Part shown: positions 1 through 5,360 of the stretch, in pieces | Numbering within the stretch: position 1 is the first letter of the stretch | Layout of the letters: the number at the start of each line of letters is the position of its first letter | DNA from: Verrucomicrobiota bacterium | Lineage (GTDB): Bacteria > Verrucomicrobiota > Verrucomicrobiia > Limisphaerales > JADLHS01 | DNA: 5,627 bases | Direction of reading: 5' to 3' | Assembly (NCBI GenBank): GCA_004297495.1 | Contig: SCTL01000448.1 | Coordinates: 1-5,627 of the forward strand | Position numbers and translations under genes: made by a program | Notes under the pieces: model-generated | Database searches by the model: none | Told to the model about the DNA's origin: nothing | The model's input: the letters and a program-made list of their open reading frames with translations, nothing else

Positions 1-1374
1 TTCAAGGACTACATGGATCGCGTGGAAAATATCGAGGTGCTACTGGATGGCCAGCCAATTTCCGACGCCGTTTTTCTCTCGTTGTATTACAACAATCAAA
101 CCAACTGGGGGATGGGGATTTATTTCGACATGTTTTCCAACGGAACTCACCAGATTCAACTTCGTTCGACCGTGCGGGTGACTGATCAAGTCGGCGACAC
201 ATCAACTTTCGTTACGCTCACGAACTTCGCTCGGAATATTACGATCGCAAACGAGGTGACTTTCACGAATTGGGATGACTTGATTCAAAGCAGCAATTTT
301 ACATTCAAGGCGCAGACAAAAACCAACGAGACTGATTGGTGGATTGACATTTACGACGCATGGGGAAATTACGTGAACGGCGGGTCAGGCCACACGACTA
401 ACGCACAGATTTCTTGGACGTGGGATTTAACCGACACGTCCAGCAACTTCCGCGACAACTTGGATAGCGATCCGTTTTTTATTTCCTACGTGACAATTGC
501 CCGTGCAGGTACAGGAACACAAACGACCCGGCATACGCCCGCAGCGCAGACAGCATATCCAGACACCGGTTATTGGCTGATTTCTTATTGTGACAAATTT
601 TATACGGATGCTGGGCCCAGATATTCGAACGGTGATCAGTATTACACGGCAGGAATTCAGGGCATGGAAGGATGGGTAACTTATCGAAGCATTCCTGCTT
701 CCGATTTTCCCATCAAATTCGGCACGAATAGTTACTCACAGCAGCAGCGCAATGACAGTTGGGCCGATTTGAAAGCCACTCTCTTTGATCCGCGCTACCG
801 GAACTTTTATTACCACGGGCACGGCGGCCCCAGCATGATTGGTGGAGATAATCATACTTTCGACACAAATGGATATGTCACCGGAGCAATCAGTTATCCA
901 AACTCCAAGGCTTACCTGACAAGCCAGAGTGTGAGCAACGAGTTGACTTTCAATAGACATGCCGGTTCGCGTCCTTACCGATTCGCTTGGCTGGACGGTT
1001 GTTCGACGGCGAACGGAAATTGGCCCGGCACGTTCGGAGTTCCCAAAACTACAAACGCTCTAAGCTATTACACCAATATCGTCAGCAATCCTCAACATAG
1101 ACGACCTTCGGTTTTTGTCGGCTGGGATCGAATTGTGGGCGGAAACGGTTGGGGTTCTGCCCAAGGACATTGGAACTTCAACGGACAGGTATTTCAAGAA
1201 TGGTCCTACAACTGGCAGACCAAAGTGCTTACTCAGGCTTTTAGTGATGCACGTCATGATGCAGTCTGGCCACCGGGTGGCGACAACCAACTTTGGGACG
1301 CTCTGCGTGTGTACGGCTACACGGTCATGCGCTTTGATGAATACAACCACAAGACTGATTGGCAATGGCCATGA
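1..1374 (+). CDS. Caspase-like (clan CD) cysteine peptidase-type protein with Ig-like N-terminal modules, 5'-partial
   Basis: The frame is open from base 1 (F-K-D-Y then Met at 13), so the true start and any signal peptide lie upstream; 457 codons are visible, ending in TGA. Codons about 5-75 (VLLDG, NGTHQIQLRS) look like an Ig-like beta sandwich. Codons about 85-165 (FKAQTKTN, WWIDIYDAWGN, ISWTWDLTD) look like a FlgD-type Ig-like module. The C-terminal half is alternating alpha/beta: a strand WLISYCD near 590, a strand ending YYHGHGG (GHG His codon 820-822), and a strand FAWLDGCST (Cys codon 1000-1002). A His-Gly after one strand and a Cys after the next is the catalytic layout of clan CD peptidases (caspase, gingipain, CHAT). 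By family knowledge this would be a Cys protease, probably exported. The His-Cys spacing is 60 residues, and activity is unproven. It overlaps the next gene by 4 nt. The family call is from motifs only; a non-catalytic surface protein is possible. Confidence 0.7.
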   Translation, partial: FKDYMDRVENIEVLLDGQPISDAVFLSLYYNNQTNWGMGIYFDMFSNGTHQIQLRSTVRVTDQVGDTSTFVTLTNFARNITIANEVTFTNWDDLIQSSNFTFKAQTKTNETDWWIDIYDAWGNYVNGGSGHTTNAQISWTWDLTDTSSNFRDNLDSDPFFISYVTIARAGTGTQTTRHTPAAQTAYPDTGYWLISYCDKFYTDAGPRYSNGDQYYTAGIQGMEGWVTYRSIPASDFPIKFGTNSYSQQQRNDSWADLKATLFDPRYRNFYYHGHGGPSMIGGDNHTFDTNGYVTGAISYPNSKAYLTSQSVSNELTFNRHAGSRPYRFAWLDGCSTANGNWPGTFGVPKTTNALSYYTNIVSNPQHRRPSVFVGWDRIVGGNGWGSAQGHWNFNGQVFQEWSYNWQTKVLTQAFSDARHDAVWPPGGDNQLWDALRVYGYTVMRFDEYNHKTDWQWP

Positions 1375-2684
1375 TTCTCGATCTCGGACAGTTTTTCGAC
1401 CAATTTGAAATGGTTCGTGTTACGGCGGAGTATTCAAACGCCGTGCTCGTAGCCATGCTGCCTTACATTTCAGACGTGTCACAGAAACTTGACCTGCCAT
1501 TGCTGCGTCCAGTTACCGCTGAACACGTCGTTCATTGCAGCATCATGCCGCAACGGAAGCTTGGGGTTGAAATCGGGATTCGCGGCGGGTGGGTCTTCGC
1601 ATTCAGTCGAGGCTACGTGGACACCATCCAAGGCCCAAAAGAATTCTTTGCCATCCAAGACTTGGATAAAGTCCCTGAGTTCTACGGTGAAGTGAAGATG
1701 TCGAAAGCCGAAGCCATTCAGTTGGGTAGGGACACTCTAAAAAAACTTGGCATCCCATTGGAGTCAGTCTTTGCCGAGCAAGAGCCGCGTGTAACCGAGC
1801 CTATCAAAGTCGGGACAAACACAGTTCCGCATTATCGCATTGAATGGCTCGACCCGAGAGGAGTCGGCCAAGCACCGGCTGGAGTGGACTTGGACATAGA
1901 CGGCAATGCAAGGCGAGTGGCGCGGATTTCACTTCGCAACCGCAGTCTTGAAAGACCGCCGCCCAAGCTGGCCGTCGAGCCGATTCCGATCAGAAACCGC
2001 CCGCGATGGCCATCCGTCAATCCTGAGTACGCTCGCCAGCTTATCCCGATTGTGCTACGGGCGATTGATGATTACGGTCAAAAGCTTTCGCTTTCCATCC
2101 CACGACCGCTGACAACAAATCAAGTCGCGCGTTTTCACGTTGAAGACAATCTTGGCCGCCCACACTGCGAGATTGAATTGACGAACGGCTGGCAATTCAT
2201 CTACCGAGACAGCATGGTCAACGGTTATTATGCCCCGGACAACCTATTCAACAGCGACAGTCACCCCATCCTCATCAAAGAGTTTAGCGGCAAGTGGAAC
2301 CTGACCGAAACTCAGGCCGTTGCTTTGATTCGACGAACGATTGCCAGACTCGGGTATCCGACCAACTTGGTTCACATGGATTTCAAGCCTCAGGTAATAA
2401 CTCCGGCTTTGCCTGGCATTCCTCGCTACTCATTTTGGTGGTGGTACGAGAATGAGACTCACGACGATCTACAATCCAAAGTGGAAGCAGAAGTGGACGC
2501 TGACAAAGGCGAGTTGAAATCCCTCTACTTCGAGGACAAATCTTTTTGGAATCATGCACCGCCAATTGATGTTCCACTATCGCTGCCATTGACAGCGGAG
2601 ACAAACTCGGTTTCCAAAAAACCTGCCGCTCACTCCCGCCCATTGCCCCGCAGCTCGCAAGAGTTCTTCGTCCCGGGGAAGTAA
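1371..2684 (+). CDS. Unrecognised protein built of two diverged copies of a ~165-aa module with PepSY-like ends
   Basis: I do not recognise this 437-residue protein as a named family. ATG at 1371 is chosen because it overlaps the previous stop as ATGA, a normal sign of translational coupling. An in-frame ATG at 1365, a TTG at 1359 and an ATG at 1410 are alternatives; none has a clear Shine-Dalgarno site. Two halves align at an offset of about 200 residues: module 1 at about 35-197 and module 2 at about 234-397. Matching blocks are DVSQKLDLP/DYGQKLSLS, EIGIRGGWVFAF/EIELTNGWQFIY, MSKAEAIQLGRDTLKKLGIP/LTETQAVALIRRTIARLGYP, and VDLDIDGNARRVARIS/AEVDADKGELKSLYFE. A helix with the pattern s..eA......l..lg, then beta strands ending in D.dG.v..., resembles PepSY domains, which occur in peptidase propeptides. 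No signal peptide or membrane segment is visible. The tail after 400 is Pro/Ser-rich and probably disordered. It is likely co-expressed with the caspase-like gene; its role is unknown. Confidence 0.75.
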   Translation: MILDLGQFFDQFEMVRVTAEYSNAVLVAMLPYISDVSQKLDLPLLRPVTAEHVVHCSIMPQRKLGVEIGIRGGWVFAFSRGYVDTIQGPKEFFAIQDLDKVPEFYGEVKMSKAEAIQLGRDTLKKLGIPLESVFAEQEPRVTEPIKVGTNTVPHYRIEWLDPRGVGQAPAGVDLDIDGNARRVARISLRNRSLERPPPKLAVEPIPIRNRPRWPSVNPEYARQLIPIVLRAIDDYGQKLSLSIPRPLTTNQVARFHVEDNLGRPHCEIELTNGWQFIYRDSMVNGYYAPDNLFNSDSHPILIKEFSGKWNLTETQAVALIRRTIARLGYPTNLVHMDFKPQVITPALPGIPRYSFWWWYENETHDDLQSKVEAEVDADKGELKSLYFEDKSFWNHAPPIDVPLSLPLTAETNSVSKKPAAHSRPLPRSSQEFFVPGK

Positions 2685-2712
2685 TAATTGCAGTGGCCGT
2701 GCCCCGGTTTGA

Positions 2713-2734
2713 TGAACTTGGCGTGAATTTGGCG
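2713..2734. repeat. Imperfect tandem 11-bp repeat in the convergent gap
   Basis: TGAACTTGGCG (2713-2723) is followed at once by TGAATTTGGCG (2724-2734), with one mismatch. It lies in the 70-base gap between two convergent stop codons. No hairpin with a T-run is visible in this gap on either strand, so I cannot name a terminator for either gene here. It may be chance. Confidence 0.4.
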
Positions 2735-2754
2735 GTGCTTTGATCCCGCTCCGC

Positions 2755-3819
2755 TCAACTTCCCGTCGCCTGCCGCTGTTGTTTGCGGATGGCGCGGAGT
2801 TGACGGTAGCCGATGAGCCGGCGGCGTTGTTCATCCCAGAGCCGGAACGTGAAGGATTTGAAGCTGGCGAAAAACGTCACCGGTTTCACCGCTTGAAACA
2901 ACGGTTCGGCATCGTGGCATTTCTCCAGATTGTAGTTCGGAATGCGCGGGCTGAGATGATGGATGTGATGGAAGCCGATGTTGCCGGAGAACCATTGCAG
3001 CACCTTGGGCAGCTTGTAGAACGAACTGCCTTGCAGCGCCGCCGCGGCATAATCCCAGTTGTCGTTCCGCTCCCAATAGACGCCCTCGAATTGGTGTTGC
3101 ACGTAGAAGAGCCACACGCCTACCGACCCGGCGACCATGAGAATCGTGAATTGGATCAACAGGTAGGCTTTGAAACCGAACACCAGACTGAGCGCCGTCG
3201 CCATCAACACGAGCACAAGATTGGTGGCATAAACCGAGAGCGATTCACGATAGCCGGCCTTGTTGTTGGTCATGCGTTGCAGCACCAGAAAGAGAAACAG
3301 CGGCGCGAGCACGAAGAGCACGATGGGATTGCGCGCCAGCCGGTAGGAGAAGCGTTTCCAGCGCGAAGCGGCAAGGTATTCCTCCACGGTGAGCGTCCAG
3401 ATATCGCCCGTGCCGCGACGATCCAGATCGCCGGAGGCCGAGTGGTGAATGGCGTGTTCCCAGCGCCAGAGATGGTAGGGCGTGAACGTCAGAACGCCGG
3501 TGACGCAGCCGACGATTTCATTGGCGAGCTTGGATTTGAAAAAGGAACCATGACCGCAATCGTGGAAGATGATGAACATGCGCACGAGGAACAAGCCGGC
3601 GAGGATCGCCAGCGGCACCGTGAGCCAGTAGGAAATGGCGCCGGTGAGGTGGCTGGTGAGGTACATCAAATACCACAACGCCCCATAGGGCACGAGCGTG
3701 TTGAGAATCTGCCAGACGGCGCGGGGAGTGGAGGGCTTTTGGTAGCGGGCGACAATTTGCTTCCAGTTCGCCTCGTCGTTTCCGGTCTCAGTTGCGCTGG
3801 CAATGGATTCAGTTGTCAT
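2755..3819 (-). CDS. Membrane fatty acid desaturase (acyl-lipid, DesA/Des-like)
   Basis: This 354-residue inner-membrane enzyme should introduce a cis double bond into acyl chains of membrane lipids, using a di-iron centre and electrons from a ferredoxin or similar donor. The three histidine boxes of the family are present: HDCGH at 86-90, HAIHH at 122-126 and HHIHH at 284-288 (HxxHH from H284). The segment FYVQHQFEGVYW (238-249), typical of delta-12/omega-6-like and Bacillus Des-like enzymes, is also there. Hydrophobic segments are at about 41-56, 62-84, 165-181, 198-216 and 219-240, with both termini polar and basic at the C end. The length is normal for the family. ATG at 3819 is the only sensible start; no Shine-Dalgarno site precedes it. 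The gene lies 168 nt after the Cys-containing gene on the same strand. A weak terminator and a weak promoter lie between them, so it may be its own unit. Regiospecificity cannot be read from sequence; a carotenoid or sphingolipid substrate is less likely. Confidence 0.93.
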   Translation of the reverse strand: MTTESIASATETGNDEANWKQIVARYQKPSTPRAVWQILNTLVPYGALWYLMYLTSHLTGAISYWLTVPLAILAGLFLVRMFIIFHDCGHGSFFKSKLANEIVGCVTGVLTFTPYHLWRWEHAIHHSASGDLDRRGTGDIWTLTVEEYLAASRWKRFSYRLARNPIVLFVLAPLFLFLVLQRMTNNKAGYRESLSVYATNLVLVLMATALSLVFGFKAYLLIQFTILMVAGSVGVWLFYVQHQFEGVYWERNDNWDYAAAALQGSSFYKLPKVLQWFSGNIGFHHIHHLSPRIPNYNLEKCHDAEPLFQAVKPVTFFASFKSFTFRLWDEQRRRLIGYRQLRAIRKQQRQATGS

Positions 3820-3842
3820 AATTAGAATTTGCGGTCGGTCAC

Positions 3843-3870
3843 AGAATTTTCAAAAAGCCGGTTGAGTCAA
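3843..3870 (-). promoter_or_regulatory. Weak candidate promoter for the desaturase gene
   Basis: On the minus strand TTGACT (3870-3865) would be the -35 and AATTCT (3848-3843) the -10, with a 16-nt spacer. The -35 matches 5 of 6 consensus bases, but the -10 only 3 of 6. Transcription would start about 16 nt before the ATG, leaving a short leader without a Shine-Dalgarno site. It overlaps the candidate terminator. Confidence 0.22.
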
Positions 3871-3885
3871 TTTGTTTCAAACCGG
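3852..3885 (-). terminator. Weak candidate intrinsic terminator upstream of the desaturase gene
   Basis: On the minus strand CCGGTT (3885-3880) pairs with AACCGG (3863-3858). Two more pairs (GA/TC) form if one T is bulged. The 3' arm is followed by C and then five Ts (3856-3852). This would end transcription of the infA/Cys-protein unit about 100 nt past its stop. The loop is long (about 11-16 nt) and the stem short, so it is weaker than the one after the RRM gene. Confidence 0.35.
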
Positions 3886-3922
3886 GTTGCGACTGCTTCA
3901 ATTTACACGGTCGCGGACACGG

Positions 3923-3943
3923 CGACAACCTTCAAAGTTGTCG
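3923..3943. repeat. Perfect 7-bp inverted repeat with 7-nt loop
   Basis: CGACAAC (3923-3929) and GTTGTCG (3937-3943) flank the loop CTTCAAA. A T-run (3953-3958) lies on the plus-strand side only, after a nine-base gap, while the neighbouring genes are read on the minus strand. It may stabilise the 3' end of the upstream minus-strand transcript, or it may be chance. Confidence 0.4.
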
Positions 3944-3987
3944 GACGCAAAATTTTTTCTCCGAAGATGAGTGCGTGGGCCGCCCGT

Positions 3988-4383
3988 TTAATAAACGAGG
4001 CGGAATTTGAAGCGCAGAAGATTGTGGCAATGAGTGACGTCCATGGTCGCCTTGCTGCGCCAGCCCTGGCAGCAGATTTCGCCGGCGGTGGAAGTCCGGC
4101 GCGCCGCCACGGTGTCGGCCAGCACGCGGCTCAGGTCAAAGTCACCGCCCACACATTCCGCGTTGTGGCACGGGAAGCGGAAGACGGATTTGGCGTGATC
4201 GAGATTGACCGTGTATTTGATGTGACTGCTCCGCGCCAAACCTTCCGGGTCGAAGTATTCGAGTTCCACGGTCAGGGATTTCAGAGTCCGGAACTTTGCC
4301 GACAGCGAGACTGATTCCAAGACGCGCTGATTTTCCTGCAGCAGGTAAATCCCGCGGGGACTGGTTTTTTGATGATGCGTCAC
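3988..4383 (-). CDS. Small conserved-looking Cys/His-containing protein downstream of infA, function unknown
   Basis: I recognise the type (a small Verrucomicrobia-like hypothetical protein) but no function is known to me. The reading frame is open far upstream, but its first part is only the shadow of infA, so a start after the infA stop is needed. GTG at 4383 gives 131 residues beginning MTHHQKTSPRG; TTG at 4401 is an alternative, and neither has a good Shine-Dalgarno site. Residues 30-70 are a soluble beta-rich stretch (LTVELEYFDPEG, IKYTVNLDHAKSVFRF). Then come C72-x4-C77 (CHNAEC), C104 C105 (EICCQGW) and H118-C119-H120. These spaced Cys/His residues could form a zinc-ribbon-like metal site, which is inference. 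There is no signal peptide or membrane segment. The 32-nt gap to infA and the shared strand suggest co-transcription, hinting at a translation- or RNA-related role. The antisense frame here is less protein-like. Confidence 0.72.
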   Translation of the reverse strand: MTHHQKTSPRGIYLLQENQRVLESVSLSAKFRTLKSLTVELEYFDPEGLARSSHIKYTVNLDHAKSVFRFPCHNAECVGGDFDLSRVLADTVAARRTSTAGEICCQGWRSKATMDVTHCHNLLRFKFRLVY

Positions 4384-4415
4384 AAGATTATTTACCGGCA
4401 ACCCGGCATGGCAAT

Positions 4416-4631
4416 TCACCTGAGCCGCCAGGTGATGCGTCCCTTGTTCAAATCGTAGGGCGACATTTCCATTTTCACGCGGTCGCCGACGGTCAGGCGG
4501 ACCCAGCGTTTGCGCATCTTGCCACAGATGGTGGCGAGCACCAGATGCTTGTTGTCCAATTCCACCCGGAACATCGTTCCCGGCAACACGGTTTGAACGC
4601 AACCTTCGACTTCGATGTGCTCTTCTTTCAT
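4416..4631 (-). CDS. infA: Translation initiation factor IF-1
   Basis: IF-1 is a small OB-fold protein that binds the ribosomal A site of the 30S subunit, helping IF-2 and IF-3 in initiation. From the ATG at 4631 the product is 71 residues, matching the usual 71-73. Family hallmarks are in order: IEVEG at 6-10, MFRVEL at 20-25, LVLATICGKMR at 30-40, VRLTVGDRV at 44-52 and SPYDLNKGRI at 57-66, then the basic end TWRLR. An upstream in-frame TTG at 4649 would add six residues not normal for the family, so ATG is preferred; no clear Shine-Dalgarno site is seen. The usual Ser before GK is Cys36, and W43 sits where many IF-1 proteins have another aromatic or polar residue. The gene is not next to ribosomal protein genes such as rpmJ, as far as the window shows, so it may be a second, divergent copy. 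It is preceded by the RRM gene's terminator and followed by the Cys-containing gene. Confidence 0.95.
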   Translation of the reverse strand: MKEEHIEVEGCVQTVLPGTMFRVELDNKHLVLATICGKMRKRWVRLTVGDRVKMEMSPYDLNKGRITWRLR

Positions 4632-4702
4632 AAACAGGCTGACCGCCAACAGGACCTAAGCGAACGAGTCGCGAATACAGTCCAGACAATCAGACTGCCG
4701 CG

Positions 4703-4745
4703 AAAGGAAAAAGGTCGGGCCACCGGTAATTCCGGCGACCCGACC
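4703..4745 (-). terminator. Strong intrinsic terminator of the RRM gene
   Basis: On the minus strand GGTCGGG (4745-4739) pairs with CCCGACC (4719-4713). Inside lie TCG/TGG and CCGG/CCGG, so the stem is 14 bp with two G-U wobbles and an AATTA loop. Five Ts follow (4712-4708), then CC and TTT. In plus-strand RNA the wobbles would become C-A mismatches, so the signal is oriented for the minus strand. It starts 18 nt after the RRM stop codon. Confidence 0.9.
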
Positions 4746-4762
4746 GTTGAAAACTCCAGGAA

Positions 4763-5092
4763 TTAGTAACGGCCACGACCGCCACCGCCGCCGCCGCCGT
4801 ATTCACGACGACCGCCACCGCCACCGCCGCCACCGGTGCGCTCTTCGCGCGGACGGGCGACGTTGACCGTGAGGGCGCGACCATCAAGCTGGGCGCCGTT
4901 CAACGCGGCGATGGCTTTCTGGGCTTCCTCGGGGGTGCTCATGGTGACGAAGGCAAATCCACGCGGACGACCGGTGGTGCGATCCATCATCAGATTGGCT
5001 TCGGTGACACTGCCATGCGCGGCGAACGCGTCATTCAGGTCGTTTTCAGTGGTATTGAAGGAAAGATTTCCAACAAACAATTTATTACTCAT
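4763..5092 (-). CDS. RRM-domain RNA-binding protein with Gly-rich tail (Rbp-like)
   Basis: This 109-residue cytoplasmic protein has one RNA recognition motif (about residues 3-80) and a Gly/Arg tail. RNP2 is LFVGNL at 5-10 and RNP1 is RGFAFVTM at 44-51, so the RNA-stacking aromatics F6, F46 and F48 are present. DRTTGRPRG before RNP1 and AIAALNGAQLDGRAL at 60-74 are standard for the family. The tail holds runs of eight Gly (87-94) and seven Gly (99-105) split by RREY and closing RGRY, an RGG-like composition. Cyanobacterial Rbp and other bacterial RRM proteins of this layout bind single-stranded RNA, and several are cold-induced. That is family knowledge; regulation here is not shown. ATG at 5092 is fixed by the MSNKLFVGNL beginning; no Shine-Dalgarno site is in range. 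It has its own strong terminator, so it is likely monocistronic. It stands divergent to the gene at 5361. Confidence 0.95.
   Translation of the reverse strand: MSNKLFVGNLSFNTTENDLNDAFAAHGSVTEANLMMDRTTGRPRGFAFVTMSTPEEAQKAIAALNGAQLDGRALTVNVARPREERTGGGGGGGGRREYGGGGGGGRGRY
4778..4834 (-). repeat. GGC/GGT-rich simple repeat coding the Gly-rich tail
   Basis: Glycine codons in two runs form a (GGC/GGT)n low-complexity tract, seen on the plus strand as repeats of gccgccacc. It encodes residues 87-105 of the RRM protein. Such tracts can vary in length between strains and are prone to assembly error. Confidence 0.8.
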
Positions 5093-5097
5093 GCGAT

Positions 5098-5103
5098 GTT
5101 ATA
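5098..5103 (-). promoter_or_regulatory. Candidate -10 element (TATAAC) just upstream of the RRM start codon
   Basis: TATAAC on the minus strand (5103-5098) matches 5 of 6 bases of the -10 consensus. It ends only 5 nt before the ATG. If used, transcription would start at or next to the ATG, giving a leaderless mRNA, which fits the lack of a Shine-Dalgarno site. The -35 place (AAAGCT) is poor, and a promoter further upstream is possible. Confidence 0.3.
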
Positions 5104-5165
5104 CTGCCCAAACTAACCGTAGCTTTCTCCAGACTGTTCCCGGACTTCGGGCCTATAATCATCAC

Positions 5166-5178
5166 TGAACTGAGTTCA
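5166..5178. promoter_or_regulatory. 13-bp palindrome, possible operator
   Basis: TGAACT-G-AGTTCA is a perfect 6-1-6 inverted repeat in the divergent intergenic region, about 74 nt upstream of the RRM start and 183 nt upstream of the gene at 5361. The form suits a dimeric regulator. GAAC-N3-GTTC is one base short of the GAAC-N4-GTTC SOS box, so I do not call a LexA site. Confidence 0.3.
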
Positions 5179-5322
5179 CCTGAGGATTCACCATGTCTTG
5201 AAAGTGACAAGCTATCGAACAGACGCGCCCAGTATCGCCGCAAACCGCCGCCGTGGCAAAACAATTTCCGAACTATTTCCGACTCCTCACACGCCCCGTT
5301 TTCCACCCAAAATTCACGATTT

Positions 5323-5351
5323 TCGACAAATTCGCGGGGCTAGCTTAAACT
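5323..5351 (+). promoter_or_regulatory. Candidate sigma-70 promoter of the gene at 5361
   Basis: TCGACA (5323-5328, 5 of 6 consensus bases) and TAAACT (5346-5351, 4 of 6) are separated by exactly 17 nt. The predicted start, about 5358, lies about 3 nt before the ATG, so the mRNA would be nearly leaderless. No Shine-Dalgarno site precedes the ATG, in agreement. The remainder of the 268-nt intergenic region shows no gene or structured RNA that I can support. Confidence 0.4.
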
Positions 5352-5360
5352 CTTTTGGGT

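Noticed and set aside
1115..1408. Second plus-strand frame inside the end of the caspase-like gene
   Set aside because: Fully overlapping shadow frame without motifs, sharing its sequence with a well-supported gene.
2740..3825. Long plus-strand open frame (361 codons) opposite the desaturase
   Set aside because: It is a mirror of a clear desaturase with all three His boxes. Its product is a charged, low-structure sequence with no motif, as expected from an antisense frame in G+C-rich DNA.
3923..3958. Hairpin plus T-run as a plus-strand terminator
   Set aside because: The T-run begins nine bases after the stem, and no plus-strand gene precedes it, so I list it only as an inverted repeat.
3829..4314. 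Plus-strand open frame (161 codons) opposite the Cys-containing gene
   Set aside because: The minus-strand frame has better protein character, fits behind infA and has patterned Cys/His residues. This one has no recognisable motif.
4384..4689. Upstream extension of the Cys-containing protein to a 233-codon frame
   Set aside because: The added part overlaps infA in another frame and reads as Arg/Gly/Pro-rich shadow sequence.
5140..5156. Short CCCG/CGGG hairpin as a terminator or riboswitch
   Set aside because: Only 4 bp of stem, no T-run, and no surrounding conserved RNA structure that I can recognise.
5166..5178. LexA/SOS box
   Set aside because: The half-sites are separated by 3 nt rather than the required 4, and neither neighbour is a DNA repair gene.
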